DNA from: Tuctoria greenei
Taxonomy: Eukaryota > Streptophyta > Magnoliopsida > Poales > Poaceae
Assembly: GCA_036927565.1 (NCBI GenBank)
Contig: JAYESD010000001.1
Span: forward strand, 269,835,560-269,899,559
Direction of reading: 5' to 3'
DNA: 64,000 bases
Position numbers and translations under genes: made by a program. How positions within the stretch are numbered: position 1 is the first letter of the stretch; each line of letters opens with the position of its first letter. Positions 36,303 through 47,504 of the stretch are shown in pieces. The notes under the pieces are model-generated. The model had not been told where the DNA came from and ran no database searches. It saw only the letters and a list, made by a program, of their open reading frames with translations.

Positions 36303-39300
36303 AACCTACCCCCCTTAAAATGATTCTCGCCCTCGAGATTCGACGCGGAAGAGGAGAGATAGGGAAATTCCTTCTTGAGATCATCTTCTAATTCCCACGT
36401 CGCTTCTTTTTCTGTGTGGTGCTTCCATTGATCTTTACACCATCTAATGACCTTGTTCCTTGTGACTCTCTCCTTGGTTTCCAAGATTTTGACCGGTTGC
36501 TCGGCATACGTCAAATCTTCCTCTAGTTCCAATTCTTCCATTGGCACTTGATCTTCCGATACCCTGAGACACTTCTTGAGTTGGGAAACATGAAACACAT
36601 CATGTACGTCTGAAAGATGAGCTGACATCTCCAACTTATATGCTACTTCTCCTCTTTTGTCCAAAATCTTGAATGGTCCAATATAACGAGGTGCGAGCTT
36701 GCCTCTTATGTTAAACCTCTTATGACCTCTCATTGGTGACACCTTGAGGTAAACAAAATCTCCTATTTCAAAGGCTAATTTCCTTCTCCTATTATCCGCA
36801 TAGCCTTTTTGCCTTGATTGGGCAGCCCTCAAGTTTCCACGAATTATTTGGACTTGCTTTTCGGCTTCTTGCAACACGCCCGGACCAAATACTTGAGTTT
36901 CTCCTGCCTCATTCCAGAATAAAGGTGTCCTACACTTCCTCCCATAAAGCGCTTCATATGGTGACATTTTCAAGCTTGCTTGGTAACTATTGTTGTATGA
37001 AAATTCTGCGTATGGCAAGCTTTTGTCCCAACTTTTCCCATGCTTTAAAGCACAAGCTCTTAACATGTCCTCCAAAATCTGATTGGTCCTCTCGGTTTGT
37101 CCATCCGTCTGAGGATGATATGCTGAACTAAAATTCAACCTCGTTCCCAAAGCTTCATGCAATTTTTGCCAAAATCTGGAGGTAAATTGAGAACCTCTAT
37201 CCGAGACTATTTTCTTATTGACTCCATGTCGACACACAATATGCTCCATGTATATTTCGGCCAATCGTGCAGCTGTATATTTGGTCTTCACAGGGACAAA
37301 ATGAGCTGACTTGGTTAAGCGATCCACAATTACCCAAATTGAGTCATATCCGGACTGAGTACGTGGTAACCCAACTATGAAGTCCATTCCAATTTCTTCC
37401 CACTTCCATTCTGGAATCTTCAACAGTTGCAATAATCCGGCTGGCCTTTGATGTTCTGCCTTGACTCGTTGGCACACATCACACAATGCAACATATTCGG
37501 CTATGTCCTTTTTCATGCTATCCCACCAATAGCAAGTCTTCAAGTCCTTGTACATATTCGTACAACCGGGGTGAATCGAGTAAGGCGAGTCATGTGCCTC
37601 CTTTAATATTGTCTCCCGAATATGCTTTACATTAGGCACAACGATTCTCTTTCCAAGCCATAAGGTACCATGTTCATCCTTGTAAAATCTGAATTCTCTC
37701 CCTTCTTCGATTCTTTCCTTGATTTCCTTGATCTCCTCATTTGTGGTCTGTGCTTCTCGAATTTCTTGCTCCAAGGTCGGATTTAACTCCATCATCTCCA
37801 TCTCATTTACAAACCCGAGGTTCAACCGTTCAAACTCCTTACATAACTCGAATGGTAACTCTCGAACCGTGAGTTGATGACTTACTCCTTTTCTACTCAA
37901 AGCATCGGCCACTACATTGGCTTTTCGCGGAAGATAGTTGATTCCCACATCATAATCTTTGATGAGCTCTAACCATCTTCGTTGCCTCAAGTTCAAATCC
38001 GTTTGTGTGAAAATATACTTCAAACTCTTATGATCCGTATAAATTTCACACCTATGTCCAAGAATATAGTGTCTCCAAATCTTCAATGCATGTACCACGG
38101 CCGCGAGTTCCAAATCGTGCGTGGGGTAATTCTGCTCATGTTTCTTCAATTGTCTTGACGCATAGGCGACCACTTGACCTTCTTGCATGAATACACATCC
38201 AAGCCCTTGTCTTGATGCATCGCAATAAATGTCAAAACTCTTGCTTACATCCGGCAATACCAAAACTGGGGCTGTTGTCAACCGCTTCTTTAACTCCTCA
38301 AAGCTATCCTGACAAGCTTTAGTCCATTGGAATGCCTTTCCCTTCATTAGCAACTCCGTCATAGGCTTGGCTATCTTGGAAAAGTCCTTGATGAATCGAC
38401 GGTAATATCCAGCCATCCCAAGAAAACTCCTTATTTCCTTGACGTTTTGCGGTGGTTCCCACTTCAACACGTCTCTCACTTTTCCGGGGTCAACCGATAC
38501 TCCTCCTCCTGAGATTATATGACCCAAAAATGGCACCTCTTTCAACCAAAACTGGCACTTGTTGAACTTGGCATACAATTGATGCTCCCTCAATTTCTGC
38601 AGCGTAAGCCTCAAGTGTTCCTCATGTTCCTTCTCATCCTTCGAGTAGATCATAATATCATCAATAAACACCACAACGAACTTATCTAAGTACTCCATGA
38701 AGAATTTATTCATGAGGTACATAAAGTAGGCAGGTGCGTTTGTCAATCCAAAAGACATCACAGTGTACTCATAAGATCCATACCGTGTCCTAAAAGCTGT
38801 CTTGGGTATGTCCGATGGTCTAATCTTCATTTGAAAGTATCCCGACCTCAAGTCAATCTTAGAGAAGACACAAGCACCCTTCATCTGATCAAACAAGTCC
38901 TCTATGCGTGGCAAGGTGTACTTGTTCTTGATTGTTACCTCGTTGAGAGCTCGGTAATCCACGCACATCCTTTGGGATCCGTCCTTCTTGTCCACAAATA
39001 GAACGGGCGCTCCCCAAGGTGAAGAGCTAGGGCGAATAAAACCCTTCTCTAATTGCTCTTGAATTTGCTTCTTGAGCTCCGCTAATTCCATAGGAGGCAT
39101 CCTATACGGTTTCTTAGCTATAGGTGCAGTTCTAGGTATTAAATCAATAACAAACTCAATGTCTCGATCGGGTGGCATACCTGGCAACTCGTCCGGAAAA
39201 ACATCCAAAAATTTACACACCACCGGAATCTCTTCAATTGCGACACAATCCATATGATTCAGCTCTAATTGCTTCGGTGCATGTTGGGTTGCTTCAAATT

Positions 39301-40865
39301 CTACGGTGATCCCTTCTTCATTAGTCAACTTCACCATCTTTGTTGCACATTCGATAACTCCATTGTGCTTCCTCAACCAGTCCATACCAAGTATAATATC
39401 CAACCCTTGAGAATCTAAAACAATGAGGTTGGCGGAGAAGTCTACCCCCCTTATTCTAAGGCTTACTTTTGGACATACTATATTTGTCCTCATCTCTCCT
39501 CCAGGAGACTTAACCAACAGAGTAAACTTCATATGAGAGATAGGCAAACTATACTTGGCAACATACTTCGATGCAATGAATGAATGCGATGCTCCAGAAT
39601 CAAATAACATAGTCGCGGGGTTGGAGTTGGCGAGAAACATACCAATGACCACGTCATCCGCTTGTTGAGCATCCTCCGTAGAGACATGGTTCACGTTGTC
39701 ACGAGCAAAATTCTGCTGTCCACGGCTTCCTTGTGGCTGTCCTCCATTAGGTCTTGGGTTTTGCCTCGATGCATTGCTTCCTTGACCAAGGCCCGACTTA
39801 GGACATTGATGCGCAAAGTGTCCAGCTTCTCCACAAGTATAACACTTCTTAACTCCACCAGAATTATTGGGACGAGCTTGGTTTTGAACATTGGCTCCAG
39901 GAAAATCGGCACGAGGTGCATAAGGCATCGGAGGCCTTGGTGCTTGCATGACAGGGCGCTGCTGCACAAACTGAGTTGGGCGCGGTGCATAACCAGGGCG
40001 CTGAGCAGGAATAGAGGAGCTGTAATGAGGCGCATTGGGCGGCGCAAAGCGAGGGCGCACATTACTTCCTTGTTGCTGTCCTTGATATGGCGCCTTCCTC
40101 TTGATTTCTTGCTCCATCTCACGGATCTTGTTCTCAACCACAATTTCTTTGTCCACAAGCTTCTGGAAATTGACATAATCACAGTTGAGCAATTGTACTT
40201 GGATCGTATTGTTCAATCCCCTCATGAACAAGTATTGCTTCCGGCTGTCCCGACTAACATCCTCAGGCGCATATCATGAGAGTTGAGTGAACTTATTAAG
40301 ATATTCACTCACGCTTGATTTTCCTTGTCTCAAGTTCTCAAATTCTTGCCTCTTCAGGAGCATAACACCTTCCGGCACATAATGAGAACGGAAACTCTCC
40401 TTGAATTCCGCCCAGGTAATTCTCTCTTGGTTCTCATGAGCATTGCAATAAGAATCCCACCAATCTGCAGCTGCTCCAACGAGTTCATGAGAAGCAAATA
40501 GCACCTTCTCCCGGTCACTACATCGGACAATAGCTAGCTTCTTCTCCACGGACTTGAGCCAATCGTCCGCATCCATAGGGTCTGCGGCTTGAGCAAAGGT
40601 TGGCGGCCTAGTCCTCATAAACTCTCCCAATCGGTTATGAGGAGGTGGGGGTGGCGGTGGAGGCATGTGGGGATGATTGTTGATATTGCCATGCCTGCAG
40701 CTGTCCCATAGTCTGTATCATGGTCTGCATGAGCTGGTTTTGCATGGCCAATAGCTGCTCGATGTTGATAGCTCCCTGAGTAGATCCTTGTCCATTGTTG
40801 TTCTGAGGTACTCCATTGTTCTCCTCCTCATCATTGCCATCCCTCTGGTTGCGAGTCCTCACCAT
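36188..40865 (-). pseudogene. gag-pol: Gag-pol polyprotein of Tekay chromovirus C (pol open; gag with one frameshift and one stop)
   Basis: Start ATG 40865 (MVRTRNQRDGND). A frameshift at about 40640-40670 precedes the Pro-rich run, a capsid domain (ADDWLKSVEKKL, DSYCNAH) follows, and TGA at 40274-40276. From there the frame is open to 36188: zinc knuckle CYTCGEAGHFAHQCP (near 39830), protease MLFDSGASHSFIAS (near 39600), RT (CVDYRALNEVTIKN, catalytic VVFIDDIMIYSK near 38660), RNase H (DIYCDASRQGLGC, IYTDHKSLKYI), integrase (zinc C..C in LCDVCQRVK; MDFIVGLP, VSDRGSQFTS, DGQTERTNQ) and a C-terminal chromodomain-like segment (YAEQPVKIL…WKHHTEKEATWE) that is thought to direct integration to marked chromatin. 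The last ~38 codons run through the polypurine tract into the LTR. Only gag needs repair by trans help. Confidence 0.9.
36303..36320 (-). promoter_or_regulatory. Polypurine tract of element C
   Basis: Minus strand TTTTAAGGGGGGTAGGTT immediately before the 3' LTR. It is also translated as part of the pol tail (FKGGR). Confidence 0.85.
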
Positions 40866-41136
40866 CTGAAGAAAAGCAGTAGGTAAGAATTAGAAAACGT
40901 CCCCAACAATATGCACCAAGGGATATGAAACTAAACAACTAGCTACACTAGCCTAGGTGGACATGAAAATGCTAAAGCATCCCAAAATCCTCTATTAAGC
41001 ACACAAGCAACCAATATATATAGCAAACAGCACTCCAAGCAAAAACACATCGATTCCTGAGTGCTCCTATGTGCTCTAAAGTGTCCATTCTATCTAGGCT
41101 GCATCCTACGGTCAACCTGTGGCTCTAATACCAATC
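40866..41136 (-). other. 5' untranslated leader of element C with primer-binding site
   Basis: No ORF. At 41120-41133 the minus strand reads TGGTATTAGAGCCA, an initiator tRNA-Met primer site with one mismatch, three bases from the LTR. Confidence 0.85.
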
Positions 41137-43540
41137 TGTGACGCCCGGTTCCGAAAATGAACCAAGCTAACGCATATGTGTGCCCAGGATGTTCATCACA
41201 CATATACGAGTGCAATCACAAGCGAGTATACAGAAAATTACCACAAAACAAGATTAATTATCAGATTTATTACACAAACCAGATTATCCTCAAATACAAG
41301 CTCTAGTAATTGTTAATGACAAGTTCAACTAATGCAGCGGAAATAAACTAATTAAGCAAACTAAGCAACTATGCAGCATAAGCGACAGGGTATGTATATG
41401 CGCAGCTCCAATCAACACCACAGGCAAGCTGACGGTAGACACGGCCTAGAACTCCGCATTATCACCATTAAACTCCCAATCCTGACCTGCAACTGTTGGG
41501 GGGGGGGATTGCAAGAGTGAGTACATGTCGTACTCAGCAAGTGTGGAAAGTATGACATGTGGCTGATTCAAATGACGACAATAATAATGGCAAAGTGCTG
41601 AAAAGTACATTTAAACATTCGAAAAGCAATATAGTATAAGTATGTGAAGTAAACCCATCATAATCATAAGTAATACCGTAATACCAAATCTGAATTCATT
41701 ACCATCATCAAAAATTCCAGATTTCACCATTGCCAATAACCACCTTCAATACCACAAATAAATCCATAACCATCCATAACCATCACCGTAACCATTACCA
41801 TAACCATTACCAATACCAAATACCCTCTAATCATGGAAGTTGTCCAGGTGCTCATAACCGGGAGCACGGCTATCATGATAGTTTTAGTTAACACTCTGCA
41901 GAGTTTGTTCCTCTTTACCCACGTGTTCATGATTTCATCACCTTTTGGCGACTAAGAACCTCCCTTATGCCCATGACCCGTCGGTCACATTACACACTTC
42001 CGTTGGTGTGTGGCCAAGAGATAACAAAATAGCCTTTACAAAGGGATTACTAGCCTATTTAGACCCCACTGAGGTTTCACCGGTGGCGATGTCTCCCGCA
42101 GAGCACATCTTCAACCAAGGGCCCCCTCTTGAGCCATTCGGATCCCAGGGTAGTCCCACCAATCATCAACAAACCCAATCCGACTACCCCTTCCCCGAGC
42201 ATCCACAATGGTCCAAACAGCACTAGCAAAGCCCTAATTAATCAGCTACGCCGCACCCATACTTGGCCTCGTGGTGGCACTATAGTCCTGGCTTATTCTC
42301 GCATGAACCGGTCCTTAGATCTAAAGCAAGCAAACCACCATAACATCCAACCCATCCACATACCAGGCTTGCTTAGATCATCCATTACCATACCATGTTT
42401 AACCAGTTCATGTTAACCATAATCTCATCCATGCATAATTAAATTGAGTGATATGGTTGTTTCCCATCCCAGTTGATTAAGCGAAGCAAAAAGGTAAAAA
42501 CCCTTCCTAACTCTCTACCATAAATTCCAGGTGACAAGGGTGGTTTAGCAAATCTAGTAAACTTCCTACCATAGGATTTCCCATCAATTTGACACAAGCA
42601 TGCAGTTTTGCAAACAAAACATTTATTTTAAAAATAGGATCAATATGCTTCAAAGACACTTGCCTTGCTCTTGCTGTTGATTAGGGTCAAAGCCTTCAAA
42701 CTCTTGATGCTGTAGATCCTCCGTGGGACTCTCTAGCGCAAATCCGTCTAATCCACTCAATAAACATACAAAACAAGAAACACAATCAAAGAGTGCACAA
42801 ATATTACTCAATATGATATGACATGCATGATTGATGCAAATGCAGGGTAGAACTTGTTACTAGATTGCTTTTAATAATCACTAACTAGCTCTAGTAGATT
42901 TTAACAAGTTTATACAGGTTTGGGGTTGATTAGATCAAATTTTAGAATTAATTCAACACAATTTAACCAGGAAGATCGGACTAGTCCACTAGGGACCGGA
43001 CAAGTCCGCACTTGACGAGATCAGCAGATTAGGGTTTTCTAGATCGACGTGAATTTGGAGATTAGGGGTTGAATGCACGTAAGGAAAAGATAATGGAAGG
43101 TATACCAGGTGTTTAGAACTCCAATGAACCAAGAAACTTGGAGGTAACACTTGGATCTTGATGATCTAGGGTTGGTGATGAACTTGGAGATGAATTGGTG
43201 GTGAAGAACGAGACTTGGTGGAGATCTAGATCCTCCTTCGTTTCCTCCTCTTCTTCCTCTTGCTTGGGATCTTCTCCTCCCTCCTTGATGGTGGCTCCCC
43301 ACGAACTAGGGTTTGGGTGGGTGGAAAAGTGGCAAATAGATGTCAAACCAAGGGGTGGGGTTGTTTATATAGACGTGGAGGCTAGAGTTAGATGGATTTC
43401 GAGTTTTGGGATGAGTAGAGGCCGGTTTAGAGTCCCACATGGGCTCTAAAAGAGTTGGACATGACGTCCCTAGGCCCACTTGACGTGAAACCCAAGAAAC
43501 AAGTCGTAAAACAAAAGGTCAATCTCGGAGTCACGAAATA

Positions 43541-43864
43541 TCGGACAAGTCCGGACAGGACCGGACTAGTCCGAAGTCGTCCAGAGAGAAAATCGGACAA
43601 GTCTGGCCTAAAATCGGACAAGTCCGATCTTAGTTAGAAAGGAAAACAGACAAGTCCGCTGGAACACCGGACTAGTCTGGAAAAGTCCAGGGACTTAGCA
43701 AATTTTCAAGGATTCATGGAATACCGGACTAGTCCGCACAAAATCGGACAAGTCCGAAGTTGTCCAGAGGCAAATATCGGACTAATCTGCAGCAAAAATG
43801 GACAAGTCCGTTTTTAGACAGAGAGAAATCGGACTAGTCCTCAGCAAAACCGGACTAGTCCGCA
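43541..43864. repeat. Palindrome array CGGACWWGTCCG in 5' LTR of C
   Basis: Same arrangement as 35857-36175, with a few substitutions. Confidence 0.9.
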
Positions 43865-43917
43865 CTTTCCTACATTTTTAAGTGCGGTTTTGTTCCAAAT
43901 CAATTTTAAACTTGTTC

Positions 43918-43922
43918 CTCTT
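43918..43922. repeat. Target-site duplication of element D (left), CTCTT
   Basis: Exact repeat at 55752-55756. Confidence 0.95.
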
Positions 43923-45484
43923 TGAATGTAGGCCTAGAGGGGGGGTGAATAGGCCTTCTTGAATTTTTTCGGTTCCTGTAGTACTTAAACAAAAAGGTTA
44001 AATCCAGATATATCGGACTAGTCCGGTAAAGTGCGGACTAGTCCGGATTTCACGGGCTAGGTTGATCAAGTTAGGTCAATTTGATTGTTTCGTTGTCGTT
44101 TACAGCGGAAATATAAACTATAATGACAGTTCAATAGTTGTATGTTAAGTTTTATTGCAAGTATGATTCTTGTTCACTATTTAACTTCAATTCAACAAAA
44201 TGAATCAAACCCTAGATAATGTTGATCAACTAGAATGATGAACACAAACGAACAAGACACAAGATTTATCCCGTGGTTCGGTTACCACGAAGGCAGCCTA
44301 CGTCCACGTTGAGGAGCCCACAAAAGGACCGGGTCTTTACCAACCCTTCCCTCGTCGGATCGCCACGAAGGCCAATCCTCTTCCACTAATCACGCAGGGG
44401 TAAATCACCAAGTTGAAGGGGCGATCTCACAAGTTGAGAGCTCCCTTGATTACAAGTTTCAAAACCACCAATAACACACTTCGAAATATACAATTGAGAT
44501 GCAAGAGTGTGTTAGAGATTCAAACCAAGAGCTCAATCGTGTGCAAAGTGCCTCTCCAATGATCTACAAGTGATCTTCAAAAGATTGATCGATTTTGCAC
44601 TCAACTTCGTGGAGAGAGATGGTTTTTGAGTCTCTTGGGAGGTGTGACGGCGCTAGGGTTCGAGAGAGTTTGAAAGTGGGCCATCCACCTCTATTTATAT
44701 GGGGTTTCTAGACATTACCGTTAGGGTTTAGAAAGATCGGACTAGTCCGTGGTGGAGACCGGACTAGTCCGGTGTGCTGTGTGAAGCAAACCCTAAGTGT
44801 CCAGGAATATCGGACTAGTCCGATTAAAAAAAACGGACTTGTCCGATTTCGTTGCTGGAAATCTTCGGACTTGTCCGATTGACATCGGACTTGTCCGGAC
44901 CTGTGAAACCCTAAGTGTTTTGAACGACAAGTCCGCACTTGGAGGACTTGTCCGATTTAGAACAGAGTGTAAATCGGACTAGTCCGTGTAGACACCGGAC
45001 TTGTCCGAAGTGGATCAGAAAGGGAATCGGACTAGTCCGGTAGTGACCGGACTTGTCCGATCTAGTGACTTGTGCATTGTGTTGAGGACTAGTCCGCACT
45101 GGGGAGGACTAGTCCGAAGTGGAACAGAAAGATATCGGACTAGTCCGGTGGGGACCGGACTTGTCCGATCTTGTGCAGAATGTGATATCGGACTAGTCCG
45201 GTTGATATCGGACTAGTCCGGTCCTGTATGGTTTTGTGCATTGTGTGTGTGTGATAAAGTGAGATTGAGCTCTTGGGTGTGTTTCCTTAACACACTCCAT
45301 ACATACTAATCTACTAATTTCTTCTTCTTGAGCTCAAATTCATTCTCCTTCTTAATTTCCCTCTTTTTGGCATTTTACTCATTTTTCATCATTTTCCTGC
45401 ATTTATCTCAACAAAAGGATTAGGATCCCAATTGCTTGTCATAAATCATCCAAAACCCACAAGGGAGTCCTAGATGCACTTTCA
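43923..45484 (-). repeat. 3' LTR of element D
   Basis: TGAATGTAGGCCTAG…CTAGATGCACTTTCA on the plus strand, followed by the polypurine complement ATCTCCCCCTTTTTGG. TATA box (minus) at 44690-44702. Confidence 0.95.
44733..45225. repeat. Palindrome array CGGACTWGTCCG in 3' LTR of D
   Basis: About 17 units by eye in under 500 bases, mostly perfect 12-bp palindromes alternating between the ACTAGT and ACTTGT cores. Two more lie at about 44012-44046 near the other side of the LTR. Confidence 0.95.
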
Positions 45485-45941
45485 ATCTCCCCCTTTTTGG
45501 TGATTGATGACAACCAATTGAGATTTCACAAAAAGAGACATAAAATGAGATTTTCATAAAGTATGCACATATGACTCAAAAATGCATCAGGCAACAAGGT
45601 AATTATTCATATGTGCATTCTTTATGGTGGGATGCATACTAAGAGCATGATTGTATTAAGAATGACAGAATTTTCATTTACCAACTAATATCAAGTGAAT
45701 ATGGCACTTCAGGAGCAAAAACCTCAGATTTCATCACACACTTACAAATTAATTGAGCAATTCATCACAGGACCAAACATGATATGAAAAAGGGAGTTAA
45801 GCAAATACAATCACAACAATAAAAAACATAGATAGCTCTCTCCTCGCATCCTATTCAGCTAAAGCTTAGAGACTCCCCCTCAATCTCTCCCCCTTTGGCA
45901 TCAAGACACCAAAAAGAGAGAGAGAGAAAGATCCTAGGGCT
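45485..45941 (-). other. 3' noncoding region of D with repeated polypurine tracts
   Basis: Minus-strand GGGGGAGA tracts occur directly at the LTR (45485-45500) and again at 45872-45896 (two, AAGGGGGAGAG and AGGGGGAGT). The rest is AT-rich without ORFs. The repeated tracts match the Sirevirus pattern seen in A and B. Confidence 0.85.
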
Positions 45942-47504
45942 TCACTCTTCGCTGTCAGTCCTCTCGTCGTCTTCATCATCTTCATCGCTTTCGGCTTGAC
46001 GAGGTTGAGAGGTAGGAGGAGGAGCGGAGCTGCTCGAGCCCCCAATGCCAAAATAGGCAAGCTCGGAAGGGGTCAAGGGGCTGAGCTCGGTGATGTTTGG
46101 ATCAGAATCTTCAGAAATTGTTGGAGATCCAATTGGATTGATCTCCAGCTTCTCACTCAGCTGCTTCACATTTGCTTTTATGTACCTCATGTCCTCCTTC
46201 CTCTTTTGATTTAGCTTGTGAAGCTTCACTTCAGTTTTCTTGCAGGAGGAGAAGATTGCAGCCAAGTACTTGAGGATCCCACTGGCGGATCCTTTCTTAG
46301 GGGCTTCCCTGGAGGGAGGAGTAGCCCTAGCAGCTTCTCCTTGCCTTGCCGGCACCTCGGGGCTTGAGGCCGGCGATGGAGCAGCCTGGACACTCACGGA
46401 CTGAGGCTTCTGAGGCCTCAGTGGAGTGTGCTCCACATCCTTCACAAACTCGATCCCTGTGACCTTCTCAATCATGAACATCAAGTAAGGGGCATAGCCA
46501 CAGGATCGGTTGGGGGTACTCGAGATATTGACCATATCATTCCAGATATAGTCTGCAACATCAAATTGCCTTTTCTTGCTGATGACCTTCATCAGGGTCC
46601 GGAGGTAGCCTTGCACACTCCCTGCATCACCATCCTTGGGAGCAATCGTCTTCCTAAGGACTCTGTTGAGGACCACAAAGAAAGGCTTCATGTTCTTTGT
46701 GGAGGGAGGGACAAACTTGGAGGAGGGCTCATACATGAACTGCATTCCATCCCTCTCAATGACCCCAATGTTGTGGATAATGAGGTGGTCATCTTCCTCG
46801 GAGTCAAGATGCAGCAGGCGGGCAAACTCTTCTTGAGTGATGGAATACTTGGATCCATGAGTCATCCAAGTCACACTTTCTTCCTCTTCACCTGAGAAGT
46901 AGCACGTTGCATAGAATTGTGCAATCACTTCATCATTCCAATTATATCTGAAGGCAAGCAAATCCTTCAGCCCATGTCTCTCTGCAGCTTGTATCACTTC
47001 ATCAAAAGCTGCACATTTCCTCTTCTCAAGGTGGGCCCAGTCAATCCATTGACTGCGCACCACCGGGGTCTTCATCGGCAGGTAGACAAGCTTATAGAAG
47101 TCAGCATGGAAGTTTGACCAAAATCTGCCATCTGCTGCTTGCTTGGGCCTTGCATAGTAATCCACACTCCTCAGCTTCATGGCCACATCACTGCCCTTGC
47201 CATTGAATCTCTCCTCATTGGGTTCCCGGACCCCTTCTCTGGGAGTATGTAGCTTTAGAGGCCCAACAGGCCCTGTGGCAACCCCCTTGCCTTTTCCTTT
47301 AGCTTGGCGAGGGCCACTTGACGAAGGAGCAGCCTTGGAGGCGGCTTTCTTGACACACACCTTCCTCCGAACCTGAGGAGGTGAGGGAGCAGGCTCGGAG
47401 GGTCTCTCTTGGCGTTTCTTGCCAAGACCCGTCGAGGGCCGAGGTGCCACCTCGTGGTCCAACTCGGCCTCGAAATCGGAGATTTCATTGTCGGAGCTCG
47501 ACAT
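45942..47504 (-). CDS. Additional sense ORF of Sirevirus D (plant retrotransposon accessory protein, function unknown)
   Basis: 520 codons, intact, same strand as pol, placed between pol and the 3' LTR where env-like ORFs of Sireviruses sit. I choose ATG 47504 (MSSSDNEISDFEAELD): a CAG splice-acceptor-like site lies three bases upstream, and the 22 codons before it read like a pyrimidine-rich intron tail. Features: basic, Pro/Ser/Lys-rich N-terminus (to ~110), a globular middle (about 120-370) with RFWSNFHADFYKLVYLP, IAQFYATCYF, WMTHGSKYSITQEEFARLL and PNRSCGYAPYLMFMIEKV, a Pro/Ser linker, a helical Lys-rich stretch and a very acidic end (ESDEDDEDDERTDSEE). No signal peptide or transmembrane segment is seen, so a viral-type envelope role is unlikely. 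The middle resembles domains in other plant retrotransposon accessory ORFs (putative plant transposon protein type). The biochemical role is not known. Confidence 0.8.
   Translation of the reverse strand: MSSSDNEISDFEAELDHEVAPRPSTGLGKKRQERPSEPAPSPPQVRRKVCVKKAASKAAPSSSGPRQAKGKGKGVATGPVGPLKLHTPREGVREPNEERFNGKGSDVAMKLRSVDYYARPKQAADGRFWSNFHADFYKLVYLPMKTPVVRSQWIDWAHLEKRKCAAFDEVIQAAERHGLKDLLAFRYNWNDEVIAQFYATCYFSGEEEESVTWMTHGSKYSITQEEFARLLHLDSEEDDHLIIHNIGVIERDGMQFMYEPSSKFVPPSTKNMKPFFVVLNRVLRKTIAPKDGDAGSVQGYLRTLMKVISKKRQFDVADYIWNDMVNISSTPNRSCGYAPYLMFMIEKVTGIEFVKDVEHTPLRPQKPQSVSVQAAPSPASSPEVPARQGEAARATPPSREAPKKGSASGILKYLAAIFSSCKKTEVKLHKLNQKRKEDMRYIKANVKQLSEKLEINPIGSPTISEDSDPNITELSPLTPSELAYFGIGGSSSSAPPPTSQPRQAESDEDDEDDERTDSEE

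Larger units (their letters stand above)
41137..43922 (-). repeat. 5' LTR of element C, main piece
   Basis: Co-linear with 33450-36230. TATA box (minus) at 43363-43373, palindrome array at 43541-43864. Cut at CTCTT by element D and completed by 55757-55826. Confidence 0.95.

Noticed and set aside
44708..45216. Open frames in both directions rich in RTSP and GLVRS repeats (also 54976-55483)
   Set aside because: They are translations of the palindrome array in LTR U3, occur in opposing frames, and have no gene signals.
46428..46895. Plus-strand open frames across 45996-47376
   Set aside because: Shadows of the minus-strand extra ORF of element D.
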